Below are positions 36,017 to 44,987 of a DNA stretch of 64,000 bases, piece after piece (position 1 is the stretch's first letter; every line of letters starts with the position of its first letter). The position numbers and the translations under genes were made by a program. Source of the stretch: Ruficoccus amylovorans. Its GTDB lineage: Bacteria; Verrucomicrobiota; Verrucomicrobiia; Opitutales; Cerasicoccaceae. The notes beneath the pieces are model-generated. The model was not told where the DNA came from. It saw only the letters and a list, made by a program, of their open reading frames with translations, and made no database searches. Location of the stretch: positions 62,001-126,000 of the forward strand of contig NZ_JACHVB010000014.1 of the NCBI RefSeq assembly GCF_014230085.1, read 5' to 3'.

Positions 36017-36214
36017 ATGGAAAAGACTATGACCGCCACCGCCACTTGCAGCAAATGCGCTTACTGGAAAAGCGTCTCCAGCGACAAGGGCGAATGCCGC
36101 CGCAACGCTCCGCAATCCGTCGTCTTTGCAGTGGATGAAGACACCCGCTACGAAACGCACTTCCCGGAAACCGCTTCTTCCGACTGGTGCGGCGAGTTCT
36201 CCGCCAAGGCCTAA
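36017..36214 (+). CDS. 65-aa Cys-rich miniprotein, putative metal-binding
   Basis: The protein has four cysteines in the pattern CSKCAYWK ... GECRRNAP ... DWCGEF. This C-x2-C ... G-x-C-R-R ... D-W-C-G-E arrangement recurs in small uncharacterised bacterial proteins and would suit one zinc or an iron-sulfur site; no function is known. The start at 36017 is supported by a GAGGG 7 nt upstream, one of the few ribosome-binding sites in the window. An inverted repeat lies just upstream. It may be co-regulated with the following unknown gene and the Fur-family gene, 476 bp further on. Confidence 0.7.
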   Translation: MEKTMTATATCSKCAYWKSVSSDKGECRRNAPQSVVFAVDEDTRYETHFPETASSDWCGEFSAKA

Positions 36215-36285
36215 GCGGCGAAACGGCGATAAAAAAGTCGCCAGGAGTGATTTTGCACTTGCGATTGGGTCTCATTGGCATCTGA

Positions 36286-36684
36286 ATGGTGTCAATGAGC
36301 GCCCAATTTTTGCATGACGTACTGGTGCCGCTTAGCGACGCCTTTTATAAGCAGGCAGATGCCATTCTGGATCTGCGTGAGTACGCGCTGAGCAAGCAGA
36401 ATCCGGGGCGCTGTGTCTCGTGTTATTTCAAGCTGTTCAGCGCAGCGCGGGGGGACAAGGTTCGCCGCCTGCAGGCCCTGCGCAAGTGGTTGGAAACCAA
36501 CCTTGTGGTGGTGGCCCGCGATGAGCAGGACCGCTTGTTGGAGCGCATTCCGCTTTATCTGGACGAGGGAGACCTCGAGTCCTTCTGTCAGCGGATGCTG
36601 CAGGAGGTCGTTCACAATCGCGTTTACAATTCGAAGCGCATTGAGTTGCAATTCGCGTTCAAGGGCGAGAGCCTGGCGGCCTGA
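36286..36684 (+). CDS. Helical protein of unknown function upstream of a Fur-family gene
   Basis: The 132-aa product is predicted mostly helical from its heptad-like pattern (LREYALSKQ, KVRRLQALRKWLETNL, DLESFCQRMLQEVVHN). It has a CxxC pair in GRCVSCYFKLF. I do not recognise a family. It ends 6 bp before the Fur-family gene and is very likely co-transcribed with it. Start codons at 36286 and 36295 are both possible (MVSMSAQ). The codon use and GC match the neighbours, so recent acquisition is not indicated. Confidence 0.65.
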   Translation: MVSMSAQFLHDVLVPLSDAFYKQADAILDLREYALSKQNPGRCVSCYFKLFSAARGDKVRRLQALRKWLETNLVVVARDEQDRLLERIPLYLDEGDLESFCQRMLQEVVHNRVYNSKRIELQFAFKGESLAA

Positions 36685-36690
36685 GCACCG

Positions 36691-37209
36691 ATGGGAGAGT
36701 CAACGGAAACTCCCGCGGACTACCTGATTGCCCAGGCTTACGCCTTTTGGCGGACCAAGGGCAGTTCCGTCACTGTGGTGCGGAAGATTATCTGTGAGGT
36801 GGCGCTGCGGGCCGAGGATGCCTTTGATGCCGAGACGCTGCTGGCGCGTTGCCGCTGTGAGGACAGCCAGATTTCACTTTCCACGGTTTACCGCACGCTC
36901 GGGCATTTGGTCGAGGCGCGTGTCCTGCACGAGGTTCAGGGCGTTGGGGAGAAGAAGTGCTACGCCCCGGCTACCTCGCAGTACGCCGGACAGAGCCACG
37001 TCGTGTGCCAGGATTGCAAGCAGGTTTTTCCGCTGGAGGATCCCTGTCTCGTGCTGCGGGAAGGGGCGCTGGCCCGCAAGCAGGGGTTCAGCCCGAAAAA
37101 TGTCAGTCTGCGTCTGGAGGCCAGTTGCGATCAGTTGAACGAACTGGGCATCTGTGACCGTAAAAAGAATGGATCTGACAAAGGCGCGAAGAGCGGACAG
37201 GGGTCCTGA
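36691..37209 (+). CDS. Fur-family transcriptional regulator (Fur/Zur/PerR type)
   Basis: The 172-aa protein has the Fur winged-helix N-terminus (TVVRKIICEVALRAEDAFDAETLLARCRCEDSQISLSTVYRTLGHLVEARVLHEV). The dimerisation domain carries a zinc site: HVVCQDCKQVFPLEDPC and the second Cys pair in ASCDQLNELGIC. The DNA-reading helix SLSTVYRTL is typical of the family. The HHxHHH-type histidine cluster of iron Fur is reduced here (only SHVVC), so the sensed signal (Fe, Zn, peroxide or other) cannot be named. It is coupled to the unknown helical protein upstream and is followed by an intrinsic terminator. Confidence 0.86.
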   Translation: MGESTETPADYLIAQAYAFWRTKGSSVTVVRKIICEVALRAEDAFDAETLLARCRCEDSQISLSTVYRTLGHLVEARVLHEVQGVGEKKCYAPATSQYAGQSHVVCQDCKQVFPLEDPCLVLREGALARKQGFSPKNVSLRLEASCDQLNELGICDRKKNGSDKGAKSGQGS

Positions 37210-37216
37210 GCCGCAA

Positions 37217-37239
37217 CTCCCCTTTGTGGGGAGCTTTTT
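37217..37239 (+). terminator. Intrinsic terminator after the Fur-family gene
   Basis: CTCCCC (37217-37222) and GGGGAG (37228-37233) form a 6-bp stem with a 5-nt loop followed by CTTTTT. The rest of the gene-free stretch to 37459 is GC-rich and shows nothing I can name. Confidence 0.75.
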
Positions 37240-37459
37240 ACGATAAGACCTGTGGGGCGTATGCTGACCAGGCCCGCACGGCTTTTCTGACGGGGTGGGG
37301 TTTATTGCAGGGGTGTCGGAGGGCTCCAGTCGTTCCGGGGCGGGGGCTACTCCGCACGCGCACGAGCTAAGGCGTCGGCCCGCCGGGCCGCGGGGGGAGA
37401 GACTTTGTTCTCTTTGGTATGTCCTCGGTGGTTGGTTATGAAAAAAGAGAGTTCTTTGC

Positions 37460-37493
37460 TTGACGGTCCGTTGTTTTATCGTAAATTTACGAT
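37460..37493 (+). promoter_or_regulatory. ArsR-type operator overlapping the arsR promoter
   Basis: A perfect 16-bp palindrome ATCGTAAATTTACGAT (37478-37493) overlaps a probable promoter with -35 TTGACG (37460-37465) and -10 TAAATT (37482-37487, 16-nt spacer). It ends 20 nt before the arsR ATG, so bound repressor would cover the -10 region. Confidence 0.7.
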
Positions 37494-37513
37494 ATACGAT
37501 TAATTGAGCTCTT

Positions 37514-37900
37514 ATGCCGTTTCATAGTCACGACGAATTTAGTCCCGAGCAGGTTGCGCTGGCGGACTTTGCCCGGGCGCTGGCCCATCCGGCGCGGATT
37601 GCGATCCTGACGTTTCTTCAGAAGCAGGGCGAAGCCTCCTGCGGGGAGATTGTCGAAGCCTTGCCCTTGGCGCAGGCGACGGTTTCACAGCACCTGCGGG
37701 CCATGCGCGGGGCGGGCCTGCTGGTCGCCAAGAGCTGCGGGCCGCGCGTCTGCTACTCGCTCGACTGCGACAACATCAAGTCCTTTTGCCACAGCTTCCA
37801 ATGCACGCTGGGGACCGCCCCGGCCGGAACCGAGCACGAGGCGACGTCGACCCCGTCAGCATCCGTGCCGGAAGCAGCACTTCCTCCCGCCGCACGGTAA
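37514..37900 (+). CDS. ArsR-family repressor of the sulfur-trafficking gene
   Basis: The 128-aa protein has the ArsR winged helix (LADFARALAHPARIAILTFLQKQGEASCGEIVEALPLAQATVSQHLRAMRGAGLL). It has six cysteines (about residues 43, 75, 80, 85, 92 and 97), so a thiol-based switch is plausible. Arsenite, other metals or reactive sulfur species are candidates; the adjacent sulfurtransferase fusion favours sulfur. The C-terminal 30 residues are low-complexity Ala/Pro/Ser. It precedes the fusion gene by 94 bp, and the palindrome at 37478-37493 is its likely autoregulatory operator. Confidence 0.88.
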   Translation: MPFHSHDEFSPEQVALADFARALAHPARIAILTFLQKQGEASCGEIVEALPLAQATVSQHLRAMRGAGLLVAKSCGPRVCYSLDCDNIKSFCHSFQCTLGTAPAGTEHEATSTPSASVPEAALPPAAR

Positions 37901-37994
37901 GCTTGGGATTCCCTTTTTCTGTCCCTCGCTTCAGCCCGTCCAACTTTCAAACCCTCAAACTCTTAAACTTTCAAACTCCACCCCCGGTTCTGTC

Positions 37995-40523
37995 ATGAGT
38001 GAAAAAGCCCAACCCACCTATGCGAAAAAACTGCGCCTCGTCGTCATCGGCGGAGTGGCCGGCGGCGCGTCCGCCGCTGCCCGTGCCCGCCGCCTGAGCG
38101 AGGACGCCGAAATTATCGTGATTGAGCGCGGCCCGGACGTGTCGTTCGCCAACTGCGGACTGCCGTACCACATCGGCGGCGAGATCCAGGACCGCGGCAA
38201 GCTCGCGCTCCAGACCCCGGCCACCCTCAAGAGTATGCTCCGGCTCGACGTGCGCAATCTGACCGAGGCGCTCGACATCGACCGCGAAGCGCACACCGTG
38301 CGCATCCGCAACGTCGAGACCGGGGTGGAGGAGGACCTCGCCTATGACAAGCTCATCCTTTCGCCGGGGGCCTCGCCGCTGACGCCGCCGCTACCCGGCA
38401 TTGAGCTGCCCGGCATCTACACGCTGCGCAACTTGCAGGACATGGACCAGATCAAGGAGGCCGCTGCCGAGGCCCGGCATGTGGCCATCATCGGGGCGGG
38501 CTTTATCGGTCTGGAAATGGCCGAGCAGCTTATCCATCTGGGCAAGGAGGTTGCGCTGGTCGAACTGGTGGACCAGGTGCTGCCGCAGATGGACAAGGAC
38601 ATGGTGCAGGCGGTGGAGGAAGATCTGCGCGAACACGGGGTCGAGCTGATCCTGGGCGACGGGATCGACGGTTTTGAAAAAATGTCCGACGGCCTCCGGG
38701 CCAAGCTCAAGTCGGGCCAGAAGCTGGAGACGGACATGGTGATCCTGTCCATCGGCGTACGCCCTGAGAACGCGCTGGCCAAGGCCGCCGGGCTGGAACT
38801 GGGCGCGCGCGGCCACATCGTGGCCAACGCCTGGATGCAGACTACCGACCCGGACATTTACGCCGTCGGCGACGCCTCGCAGACGACCGACCCGATCCTT
38901 GGCGGTCCTACCGCCATTGCCCTCGGTGGCCCGGCCAACCGGCAGGGCCGCACCGCCGCCGACCACATTTTCCTCGGAGACAAAGCCCAGCCGTATCCCG
39001 GCTCCATCGGCACCTCCATCGTGCGGGTCTTCGATGTGGCCGCGGGCGTGACTGGTTTTACCGAAAAGCGTCTTCGGCAGGCCGGGGTCGATTTTGGCAA
39101 GACCGTGGTGAGCGATTTCGACCACGCCAGCTATTATCCGGGGGCGACGCACCTTACGCTTAAAATCCTCTGGGACAAGGCCGACGGACGCCTTCTGGGC
39201 GGTCAGGCTTTCGGCGCCAACGGCGTGGACAAGCGCCTCGACGTGCTCGCCACCGCGATCAAGGGCAAGCTCACGGTTGAGGAACTGGAGCACCTGGAGC
39301 TGGCCTACGCGCCGCCTTTCGGCTCGGCCAAGGATCCGGTCAACATCGCCGGTTTCTCCGCCAACAACATCCGCAGCGGCTTTGTCCAGCCGGTCTATTC
39401 GCTGGCGGAGTCGCCCGCCAACGCCCAGGTCGTGGATGTGCGCCCGCCGGAGATGGTTGCCCTCAAGGCCATCCCCGGCGCGATCAATATCCCGTATCCG
39501 CAGTTACGCGACCGCCTCGGCGAACTCGACCCGGCGCGCCCGGTGGTGACGATTTGCGCGCTGGGCAAGACGAGCTACTTCGCCGCCCGCGTGCTGGCGC
39601 AGCGGGGCTTTGACGCCTTCGCCCACGTCGGTGGGGCCAAGGTTGAGCCGTCCGTCCAGCAGGTCGAGCAGCCGAAGCTGCCCGCCGGTCCCTCCTGTTG
39701 TTCGACCCCGGCGGCCCCCTTTGTGAAGGCCGCATCGGCTGAGTCCGACGAAGAGGTGGTCAAGCTCGACGCCACCGGGATGGCCTGCCCGGGGCCGATC
39801 CTGCGGGTGAAAGAAGCCGCCACCGCGCTCAAGCCGGGGCAGGTGCTCGAAGTGCGCGCATCGGACGCCGGTTTCAAGAACGATTTGCCCGCCTTCTGCC
39901 GCGCCAACGGCTACGAATGCCTGAGCGTGCAGAAGGACAAGGGGGTGGTGGTCGGTCGCCTGCGCCTTTCCACCGACGTGCTGCCTGCCGGGTGGCGTCC
40001 GTCCGGTTCGCCCGCCCGCAGCGGGGGAGGGGCCTCCGGCCCGCGCAACGGCGCGACACTGGTCTGCTTCTCTGGCGACCTGGACAAGGCGATGGCCACC
40101 TTTATCATCGCCAACGGCGCGGTCGCCATGGGCGGCAAGGCCACGATCTTTTTCACCTTCTGGGGCCTGAACGTCCTGCGCAAGGACGTCGCGCCCGCAT
40201 CCGCCGTTGAGGGCAAGAGCTTCATGGACAAAATGTTCGGCTGGATGCTCCCGCGCGGTGCGGACAAGCTCCCGCTCTCGCAGATGCACATGGCCGGGAT
40301 GGGCACCCGCATGATGAAGGACCGCATGAAGTCCAAAAACCTCCCGAACCTGCTCGGCCTGATGGAAGAGGCGAAAAAGGCCGGAGTCCGGCTGGTCGCC
40401 TGCACCATGTCGATGGACGCGATGGGCATCCGTGCCGAAGAGCTGATCGACGGGGTCGAGTTGGGCGGCGTGGCCGAGTTCCTCGGGGCCTCCGGCGATA
40501 CCGGGACGAATTTGTTTATCTAA
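37995..40523 (+). CDS. Four-domain fusion: CoA-disulfide reductase, rhodanese, TusA, DsrE-like
   Basis: The 842-aa protein joins four sulfur-handling domains. Residues 1-460 are a FAD/NAD disulfide oxidoreductase of the CoA-disulfide reductase type (LVVIGGVAGGASAAARARR; active Cys54 in FANCGLPYHIGG). Residues 465-555 are a rhodanese with Cys521 in TICALGK. Residues 590-660 are a TusA domain with Cys598 in TGMACPGPILR. Residues 680-842 are a DsrE/YrkE-like domain with Cys803 in LVACTMSMDAMGI. Together they could reduce polysulfides or CoA persulfides and pass sulfane sulfur along the cysteines. Each domain is known alone and in partial fusions. ATG 37995 is used; the longer frame from 37650 overlaps arsR. 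It follows arsR and is followed by a repeat and nusA. Confidence 0.92.
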   Translation: MSEKAQPTYAKKLRLVVIGGVAGGASAAARARRLSEDAEIIVIERGPDVSFANCGLPYHIGGEIQDRGKLALQTPATLKSMLRLDVRNLTEALDIDREAHTVRIRNVETGVEEDLAYDKLILSPGASPLTPPLPGIELPGIYTLRNLQDMDQIKEAAAEARHVAIIGAGFIGLEMAEQLIHLGKEVALVELVDQVLPQMDKDMVQAVEEDLREHGVELILGDGIDGFEKMSDGLRAKLKSGQKLETDMVILSIGVRPENALAKAAGLELGARGHIVANAWMQTTDPDIYAVGDASQTTDPILGGPTAIALGGPANRQGRTAADHIFLGDKAQPYPGSIGTSIVRVFDVAAGVTGFTEKRLRQAGVDFGKTVVSDFDHASYYPGATHLTLKILWDKADGRLLGGQAFGANGVDKRLDVLATAIKGKLTVEELEHLELAYAPPFGSAKDPVNIAGFSANNIRSGFVQPVYSLAESPANAQVVDVRPPEMVALKAIPGAINIPYPQLRDRLGELDPARPVVTICALGKTSYFAARVLAQRGFDAFAHVGGAKVEPSVQQVEQPKLPAGPSCCSTPAAPFVKAASAESDEEVVKLDATGMACPGPILRVKEAATALKPGQVLEVRASDAGFKNDLPAFCRANGYECLSVQKDKGVVVGRLRLSTDVLPAGWRPSGSPARSGGGASGPRNGATLVCFSGDLDKAMATFIIANGAVAMGGKATIFFTFWGLNVLRKDVAPASAVEGKSFMDKMFGWMLPRGADKLPLSQMHMAGMGTRMMKDRMKSKNLPNLLGLMEEAKKAGVRLVACTMSMDAMGIRAEELIDGVELGGVAEFLGASGDTGTNLFI

Positions 40524-40572
40524 GCTTCGCCGCGTTCCGAGAACTCGCAAGGCCACACTGGTTGCATGACTG

Positions 40573-40652
40573 AATGGTTAAATGGTTAGAATGGCTAATT
40601 GTTGTTTTCTACGTCCAGCATCCAACAATTAACAATCAGCCATTTAACCATT
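40573..40652. repeat. Intergenic palindromic repeat, copy 2 (reverse orientation)
   Basis: The outer arms AATGGTTAAATGG (40573-40585) and CCATTTAACCATT (40640-40652) are perfect; the inner arms TAATTGTTG (40596-40604) and CAACAATTA (40623-40631) are perfect. The reverse complement of the loop, GATGCTGGACGTAGAAAA, closely matches the loop of the copy at 12123-12201. The gene-free spacer 40524-40882 holds only this repeat and the nusA promoter. Confidence 0.65.
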
Positions 40653-40777
40653 TCCCATTTGGCATTTCAACGATGACTGCGGTTTTGCATGAGCCGTAGT
40701 CATCGCTCACCATATCGGCCAGGTGGGGGCGGCTTTTGCGGATTTGGCAGGCGTTGTGCACTGTTTTATACGTTCGC

Positions 40778-40806
40778 TTGACAAAGGGGGCGGCGGTTGG
40801 CACGAT
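40778..40806 (+). promoter_or_regulatory. Probable nusA operon promoter
   Basis: A consensus -35 TTGACA (40778-40783), a 17-nt spacer and a weak -10 CACGAT (40801-40806) are present, giving a leader of about 70 nt before the nusA ATG. Confidence 0.45.
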
Positions 40807-40882
40807 GGCCCTTTTCCAACCATCCTATACCTCAGGATAGTGGGTCGCACGTACCCGCTATTTTTTTTCTAATAACATATCG

Positions 40883-42136
40883 ATGAGTAACGAAATCCTG
40901 TCCGTTCTCGAATACATGGAGAAGGAGAAGGGGATCAGCCGAGAGGACATGATCGCCACCATCGCGGCTGCCATCAAAAGCGCCGCTCAGAAGGGTGTGA
41001 ACGCCGGCGCCGAGCTCGATGTGCAAATCGATCCGCGCACAGGTGCCCTCAAGGCGTGGACACTGCTCCGCGTGGTTGACTCGTTCAGCGACCCGGCCTC
41101 CGAGATCCCGCTCGACAAGGCCCACGTGTATGACAAGAACGCCAGAGTTGGCGACATCGTCCGCAAGGACATCGACCCGGCATTTCTCGGCCGTATCGCG
41201 GCCCAGACCGCCCGCCAGGCGATCATGCAGCGCGTCCGCCAGTTCGAGAAGGAACGCATTTACGACGACTACAAGGACTCCGTGGGCGACATCGTCACCG
41301 GTGTGGTCCGCCGTCGCGAACGCGGTGATCTCATCGTTGATCTGGGCAAGGCCGAAGCCATCCTGCCCCCCCGCGAACGTGTCCCCGGCGAGGATTATGC
41401 CCCCGGCGAACGCATTCGCTGCCTGCTGCTCGCCATCGAAAGCACTCCGCGCGGTCCCGAGCTTGTGTTGAGCCGTTCGAGCATTAAATTTGTCCGTCGC
41501 CTCTTCGAACTGGAAGTGACGGAAATCGCCGACGGTACCGTGACCCTCGAAGGCATGGCCCGCGAACCCGGCTACCGCACGAAAATCTGCGTTCACAGCA
41601 ACGACCCGAAGGTGGACCCGGTCGGCGCCTGCGTCGGTGCCCGTGGTGCTCGCGTCAAGAGCATCGTCCGCGAGCTCGGTGGCGAAAAGATCGACATCAT
41701 CCGCTACTTCGCCGATCCGCAGCAGATGCTGGAAGAGGCTATCAAGCCGGCCATTCCGAAGAACCTGCACATCGATCCGATTGCGAAACGTATTTATTTC
41801 GAGGTGAGCGAGGACGACCTCGCGGTGGCCATCGGCCGTCGCGGGCAGAACGCCAAGCTGACCTCTCGCCTTATGGGCTGGAGACTTGATATCGGCAAGG
41901 AACGACGCGAAGCCGCCACGTTGGAGGAACGCGCCGAACGTGCCGGGGTCAATCTGGCCCAATCCCTGGGAATCGACGACGAAATGGCCGAAAAGCTCGT
42001 CGCCATGGGTATTAATTCCGTTGAGGTGATCGCCGCTGGCGTCACCGCCGACGACCTTGTCGAGTCCGGTGATTTTACACCGGAGCAAGCCGCCGCGATC
42101 ATCGCGAAAGTCAACCAGCTACAATCCCAGGCCTAA
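40883..42136 (+). CDS. nusA: Transcription termination/antitermination protein NusA
   Basis: The 417-aa protein contains the NusA N-terminal domain, an S1 domain (about 135-200; [28 protein letters not shown]) and two KH domains ([42 protein letters not shown]). A single C-terminal helix-hairpin-helix-like module ends the protein ([22 protein letters not shown]). It binds RNA polymerase and controls pausing and termination. It heads the nusA-infB-rbfA group. rimP, which usually precedes nusA, is not upstream. No Shine-Dalgarno site is present. Confidence 0.97.
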   Translation: MSNEILSVLEYMEKEKGISREDMIATIAAAIKSAAQKGVNAGAELDVQIDPRTGALKAWTLLRVVDSFSDPASEIPLDKAHVYDKNARVGDIVRKDIDPAFLGRIAAQTARQAIMQRVRQFEKERIYDDYKDSVGDIVTGVVRRRERGDLIVDLGKAEAILPPRERVPGEDYAPGERIRCLLLAIESTPRGPELVLSRSSIKFVRRLFELEVTEIADGTVTLEGMAREPGYRTKICVHSNDPKVDPVGACVGARGARVKSIVRELGGEKIDIIRYFADPQQMLEEAIKPAIPKNLHIDPIAKRIYFEVSEDDLAVAIGRRGQNAKLTSRLMGWRLDIGKERREAATLEERAERAGVNLAQSLGIDDEMAEKLVAMGINSVEVIAAGVTADDLVESGDFTPEQAAAIIAKVNQLQSQA

Positions 42137-42169
42137 GACCATACAGACTGATTACCGCACAACTATTTT

Positions 42170-44857
42170 ATGAGTGTCCGCATATACGAGCTCTCCAAAG
42201 AGCTGAACATGGAAAACAAGGAGGTCATGCAACTCCTCCGCGAACGTGGCCACGAGGTGAAAAGCGCTTCGAGCACGGTCGATAACATCTCCGCACAGGC
42301 GCTCATCGAAGAATTCAGCGGGGCAGCCCAGGCGGAAACGCCTGAGCAGGAGACGGCGGAAGCCGCTCCGGCCCCCGATGCGGTCAAGTCCGGTCCTGCC
42401 ACGCCCAAGCTCCCGCCTTCGGCCATCGTCAAGACGCCCGACCAGATCGCGCAGGAAAAGCGCGAGAAGGAGGCCGAGGAAGAAGCCGCCCGTCAGCGTC
42501 GTGAGGACGAGCGTGCCGCCGTCCGCCAGGCCCAGCGCGATGCCATGCTCTCCTCCACGCAGAAGCCGGCTGCGGCTACTCCGGCGGAACCCGAGCGCAA
42601 GTCTCCTCCGCCCCCGCCGCCTCCGGGCGCGCGCCGTGCGCCGATCCCCGCGCCCGTCATGGGGCCGGGCCGTCCGGCCACCCCTTCGGTCAATGTTTCT
42701 GTCCGCCCGGCCCAGCCGGCGGTCCCCCCGCGCACTCCTGGCGTGGCCCCGGCTCCGTCCGTGCAGCCGCGCGCGGCTGGTGGCGCTCCGGCCCCGGTTG
42801 TTCCGCCCGCGTCCGCCGTTCCGCCGCGCACGAGCGGGGCTGCGCCGGCTCCGGCTGTCCCGCCGCGTCATACACCCGGCGTGGCTCCCGCGCCGTCCGC
42901 ACCCGCTGCTTCCACTCCGCCCGGAGCGACTCCGCCGCCGGTCAAGATGCCCGCGTCCGTGCGTCCGTCGCCTTCGCCGATCATTCCGCCGTCGATACCG
43001 CGTCCGGCCCAGCCCGGTCAGCAACCGCAGCCCGGCCAGCAGGCTTCGGCTGCCGGTAAAGTGATCGAAAAGGAAGGCGAAACGATCATCCAGATCAAGC
43101 CGCCCATCGTGGTGCGGGATTTCGCCATCCTCCTGGGCAAGAAGCCTTTCCAGCTCATTTCCGAACTGATGGAGATGGGCATTTTCGCCTCGATGAATCA
43201 GGCGATCGAGGAAGCCAACGCCAAGCAGATCGCCGAGCGTCATGGCTTCACGCTGGACATCCGCCACCGCGGCGACGACAAGCCCGAGCCCAAGAAAAAG
43301 GCCAAGGCTCCCCGCGAGGACGACCCTGCTCTGATGGAAGAGCGCCCGCCGGTCGTCTGCGTGCTTGGCCACGTTGACCACGGCAAGACCAGCCTGCTGG
43401 ACCAGATCCGCAACGCGCACGTCGTCTCCGGCGAGGCCGGCGGCATCACCCAGCACGTTGGCGCCTACCAGGTCGAGCGCAAGGGCAAGAAGATCACCTT
43501 CCTCGACACCCCGGGTCACGCCGCCTTCTCCAAGATTCGCGAGCGCGGAGCCAATGTCACCGACATCGCTATTCTGGTGGTGGCCGCTGACGACGGCTTC
43601 ATGCCGCAGACGGACGAGGCGCTCAAGTTCGCCCGCAATGCCAACGTCGAAATCATTGTCGCCATCAACAAGATGGACGCCAAGGGCGCGAACATTGATC
43701 GCGTCAAGCAGCAGATGCAGGAGCGCGACCTGATGCCCGAAGACTGGGGCGGCACCACTCTTTGCACGCCCGTTTCCGCGCTGGAGGGCACAAACATCAA
43801 CGAACTGCTCGAACTCGTCCTCCTGCAGGCCGAGGTGAGCGAACTGAAGGCCAACCCGAAGGCGGTAGCCGAAGGCGTCATCGTTGAGTCTCAGGTGGAG
43901 CAGGGCCGCGGCCCGACCGCCACCGTCATTGTCCAGAAGGGTACACTCAAAGTGGGCGACGCTCTGGTCTGCGGCCCGCATTACTGCAAGGTCCGCGCGA
44001 TGATGGACGAGCACGGCAAGCCCGTCAAAAGTGCCCCGCCGTCCACTCCGGTCCGTATCATGGGCTGGTCCGGCACACCTGTTTCCGGCGCGGTCTGCAC
44101 CGTGGCCAAGAACGAAAAAGCGGCCAAGGCCGAAGCCGAAGAAAACGCCCAGGCCCTCAAGGCCCGTGCGGCCGCCAAGCCCGCCGTCACCACTGGTGCC
44201 ACCGACCTCGACAGCCTGCTGGCCGCCATCGACGACCAGTCCTCGAAGGTGCTGCGCGTCGTCATCAAGGGTGATGTTAACGGCAGTGTCGAAGCTCTTG
44301 CTGACTGCCTGCGCGCCATCGAGAGCGAGAAGGTCAAGCTGGAGATCGTCGAAACCGGCGTCGGCGTCATCACGAAGAACGACATCACGCTGGCCGACTC
44401 TTCCGAAGCCTGCGTGATCGGCTTCAACGTCAAGCAGGAGAACGGCGTCACCGCCCTGGCCAAGCACCACGGTGTGCGCATCATCCAGCACAACATCATT
44501 TACGAGCTCATCACATCGGTCGAAGAGGCCATGTCGGAACTGCTCGATCCGGAGTACCGCGAGGTCAAGCTCGGCATGGTCGAGGTCCGCGCCACCTTCC
44601 CGCTGGCCAAGGGCCTTGTCGCCGGCTGTATGGTGACCGAGGGCATCATCAAGCGCGACGCCCACGCCCGCCTCATCCGCAAGGAAGTCGTCATCCACGA
44701 AGGCCGCATCGGCACGCTCAAGCGCTTCAAGGAAGATGTCAACGAGGTCCGTGCCGGTTACGAGTGCGGTATCCAGGTCAGCGGCACCCACGACTACAAG
44801 GAAGGCGACCGGATCGAGTGCTACGAGATCCACGAATTCCGCCCGAACCTGCGATAA
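42170..44857 (+). CDS. infB: Translation initiation factor IF-2
   Basis: The 895-aa GTPase begins with the N-terminal IF2-N motif (MSVRIYELSKELNMENKEVMQLL). A long Pro/Ala-rich linker (about residues 60-300) follows, with repeats of the PPRTPGVAPAP and PPRTSGAAPAP kind. After a second IF2-N-like segment comes the G domain with GHVDHGKTSLLDQIR, DTPGHAAF and NKMD. Domains II-IV end with GYECGIQVSGTHDYKEGDRIECYE. It places initiator tRNA on the 30S subunit and drives subunit joining. The proline-rich linker is longer than in E. coli. The gene lies 33 bp after nusA. A long imperfect palindrome separates it from rbfA. Confidence 0.97.
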   Translation: MSVRIYELSKELNMENKEVMQLLRERGHEVKSASSTVDNISAQALIEEFSGAAQAETPEQETAEAAPAPDAVKSGPATPKLPPSAIVKTPDQIAQEKREKEAEEEAARQRREDERAAVRQAQRDAMLSSTQKPAAATPAEPERKSPPPPPPPGARRAPIPAPVMGPGRPATPSVNVSVRPAQPAVPPRTPGVAPAPSVQPRAAGGAPAPVVPPASAVPPRTSGAAPAPAVPPRHTPGVAPAPSAPAASTPPGATPPPVKMPASVRPSPSPIIPPSIPRPAQPGQQPQPGQQASAAGKVIEKEGETIIQIKPPIVVRDFAILLGKKPFQLISELMEMGIFASMNQAIEEANAKQIAERHGFTLDIRHRGDDKPEPKKKAKAPREDDPALMEERPPVVCVLGHVDHGKTSLLDQIRNAHVVSGEAGGITQHVGAYQVERKGKKITFLDTPGHAAFSKIRERGANVTDIAILVVAADDGFMPQTDEALKFARNANVEIIVAINKMDAKGANIDRVKQQMQERDLMPEDWGGTTLCTPVSALEGTNINELLELVLLQAEVSELKANPKAVAEGVIVESQVEQGRGPTATVIVQKGTLKVGDALVCGPHYCKVRAMMDEHGKPVKSAPPSTPVRIMGWSGTPVSGAVCTVAKNEKAAKAEAEENAQALKARAAAKPAVTTGATDLDSLLAAIDDQSSKVLRVVIKGDVNGSVEALADCLRAIESEKVKLEIVETGVGVITKNDITLADSSEACVIGFNVKQENGVTALAKHHGVRIIQHNIIYELITSVEEAMSELLDPEYREVKLGMVEVRATFPLAKGLVAGCMVTEGIIKRDAHARLIRKEVVIHEGRIGTLKRFKEDVNEVRAGYECGIQVSGTHDYKEGDRIECYEIHEFRPNLR

Positions 44858-44862
44858 ACATT

Positions 44863-44971
44863 TTGATTGGTCATTTGCCGATGCTCATTTGCCATTTTTC
44901 ATTTGGGAGAGAGTTTTTTCGCCGCCTGCCGAATGAAAGATGGCCAATGACAAATGGCCGATGATCAATGA
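44863..44971. repeat. Long imperfect palindrome between infB and rbfA
   Basis: The arms of about 43 nt (44863-44906 and 44929-44971) are largely complementary around a loop of about 22 nt. They are built of TCATTTGCC/GGCCAATGA-type words, as in the copies at 12123 and 40573, but the loop is not the conserved one. It would form a long hairpin within the infB-rbfA transcript. Confidence 0.5.
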
Positions 44972-44987
44972 CTATTTGTAAATACTC

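Noticed and set aside
42152-44833. Very long antisense open frame (about 893 codons) opposite infB
   Set aside because: It mirrors the Pro/Ala-rich IF-2 gene in the complementary frame; GC-rich third positions remove stop codons. The predicted protein has no motif, while IF-2 is unmistakable.
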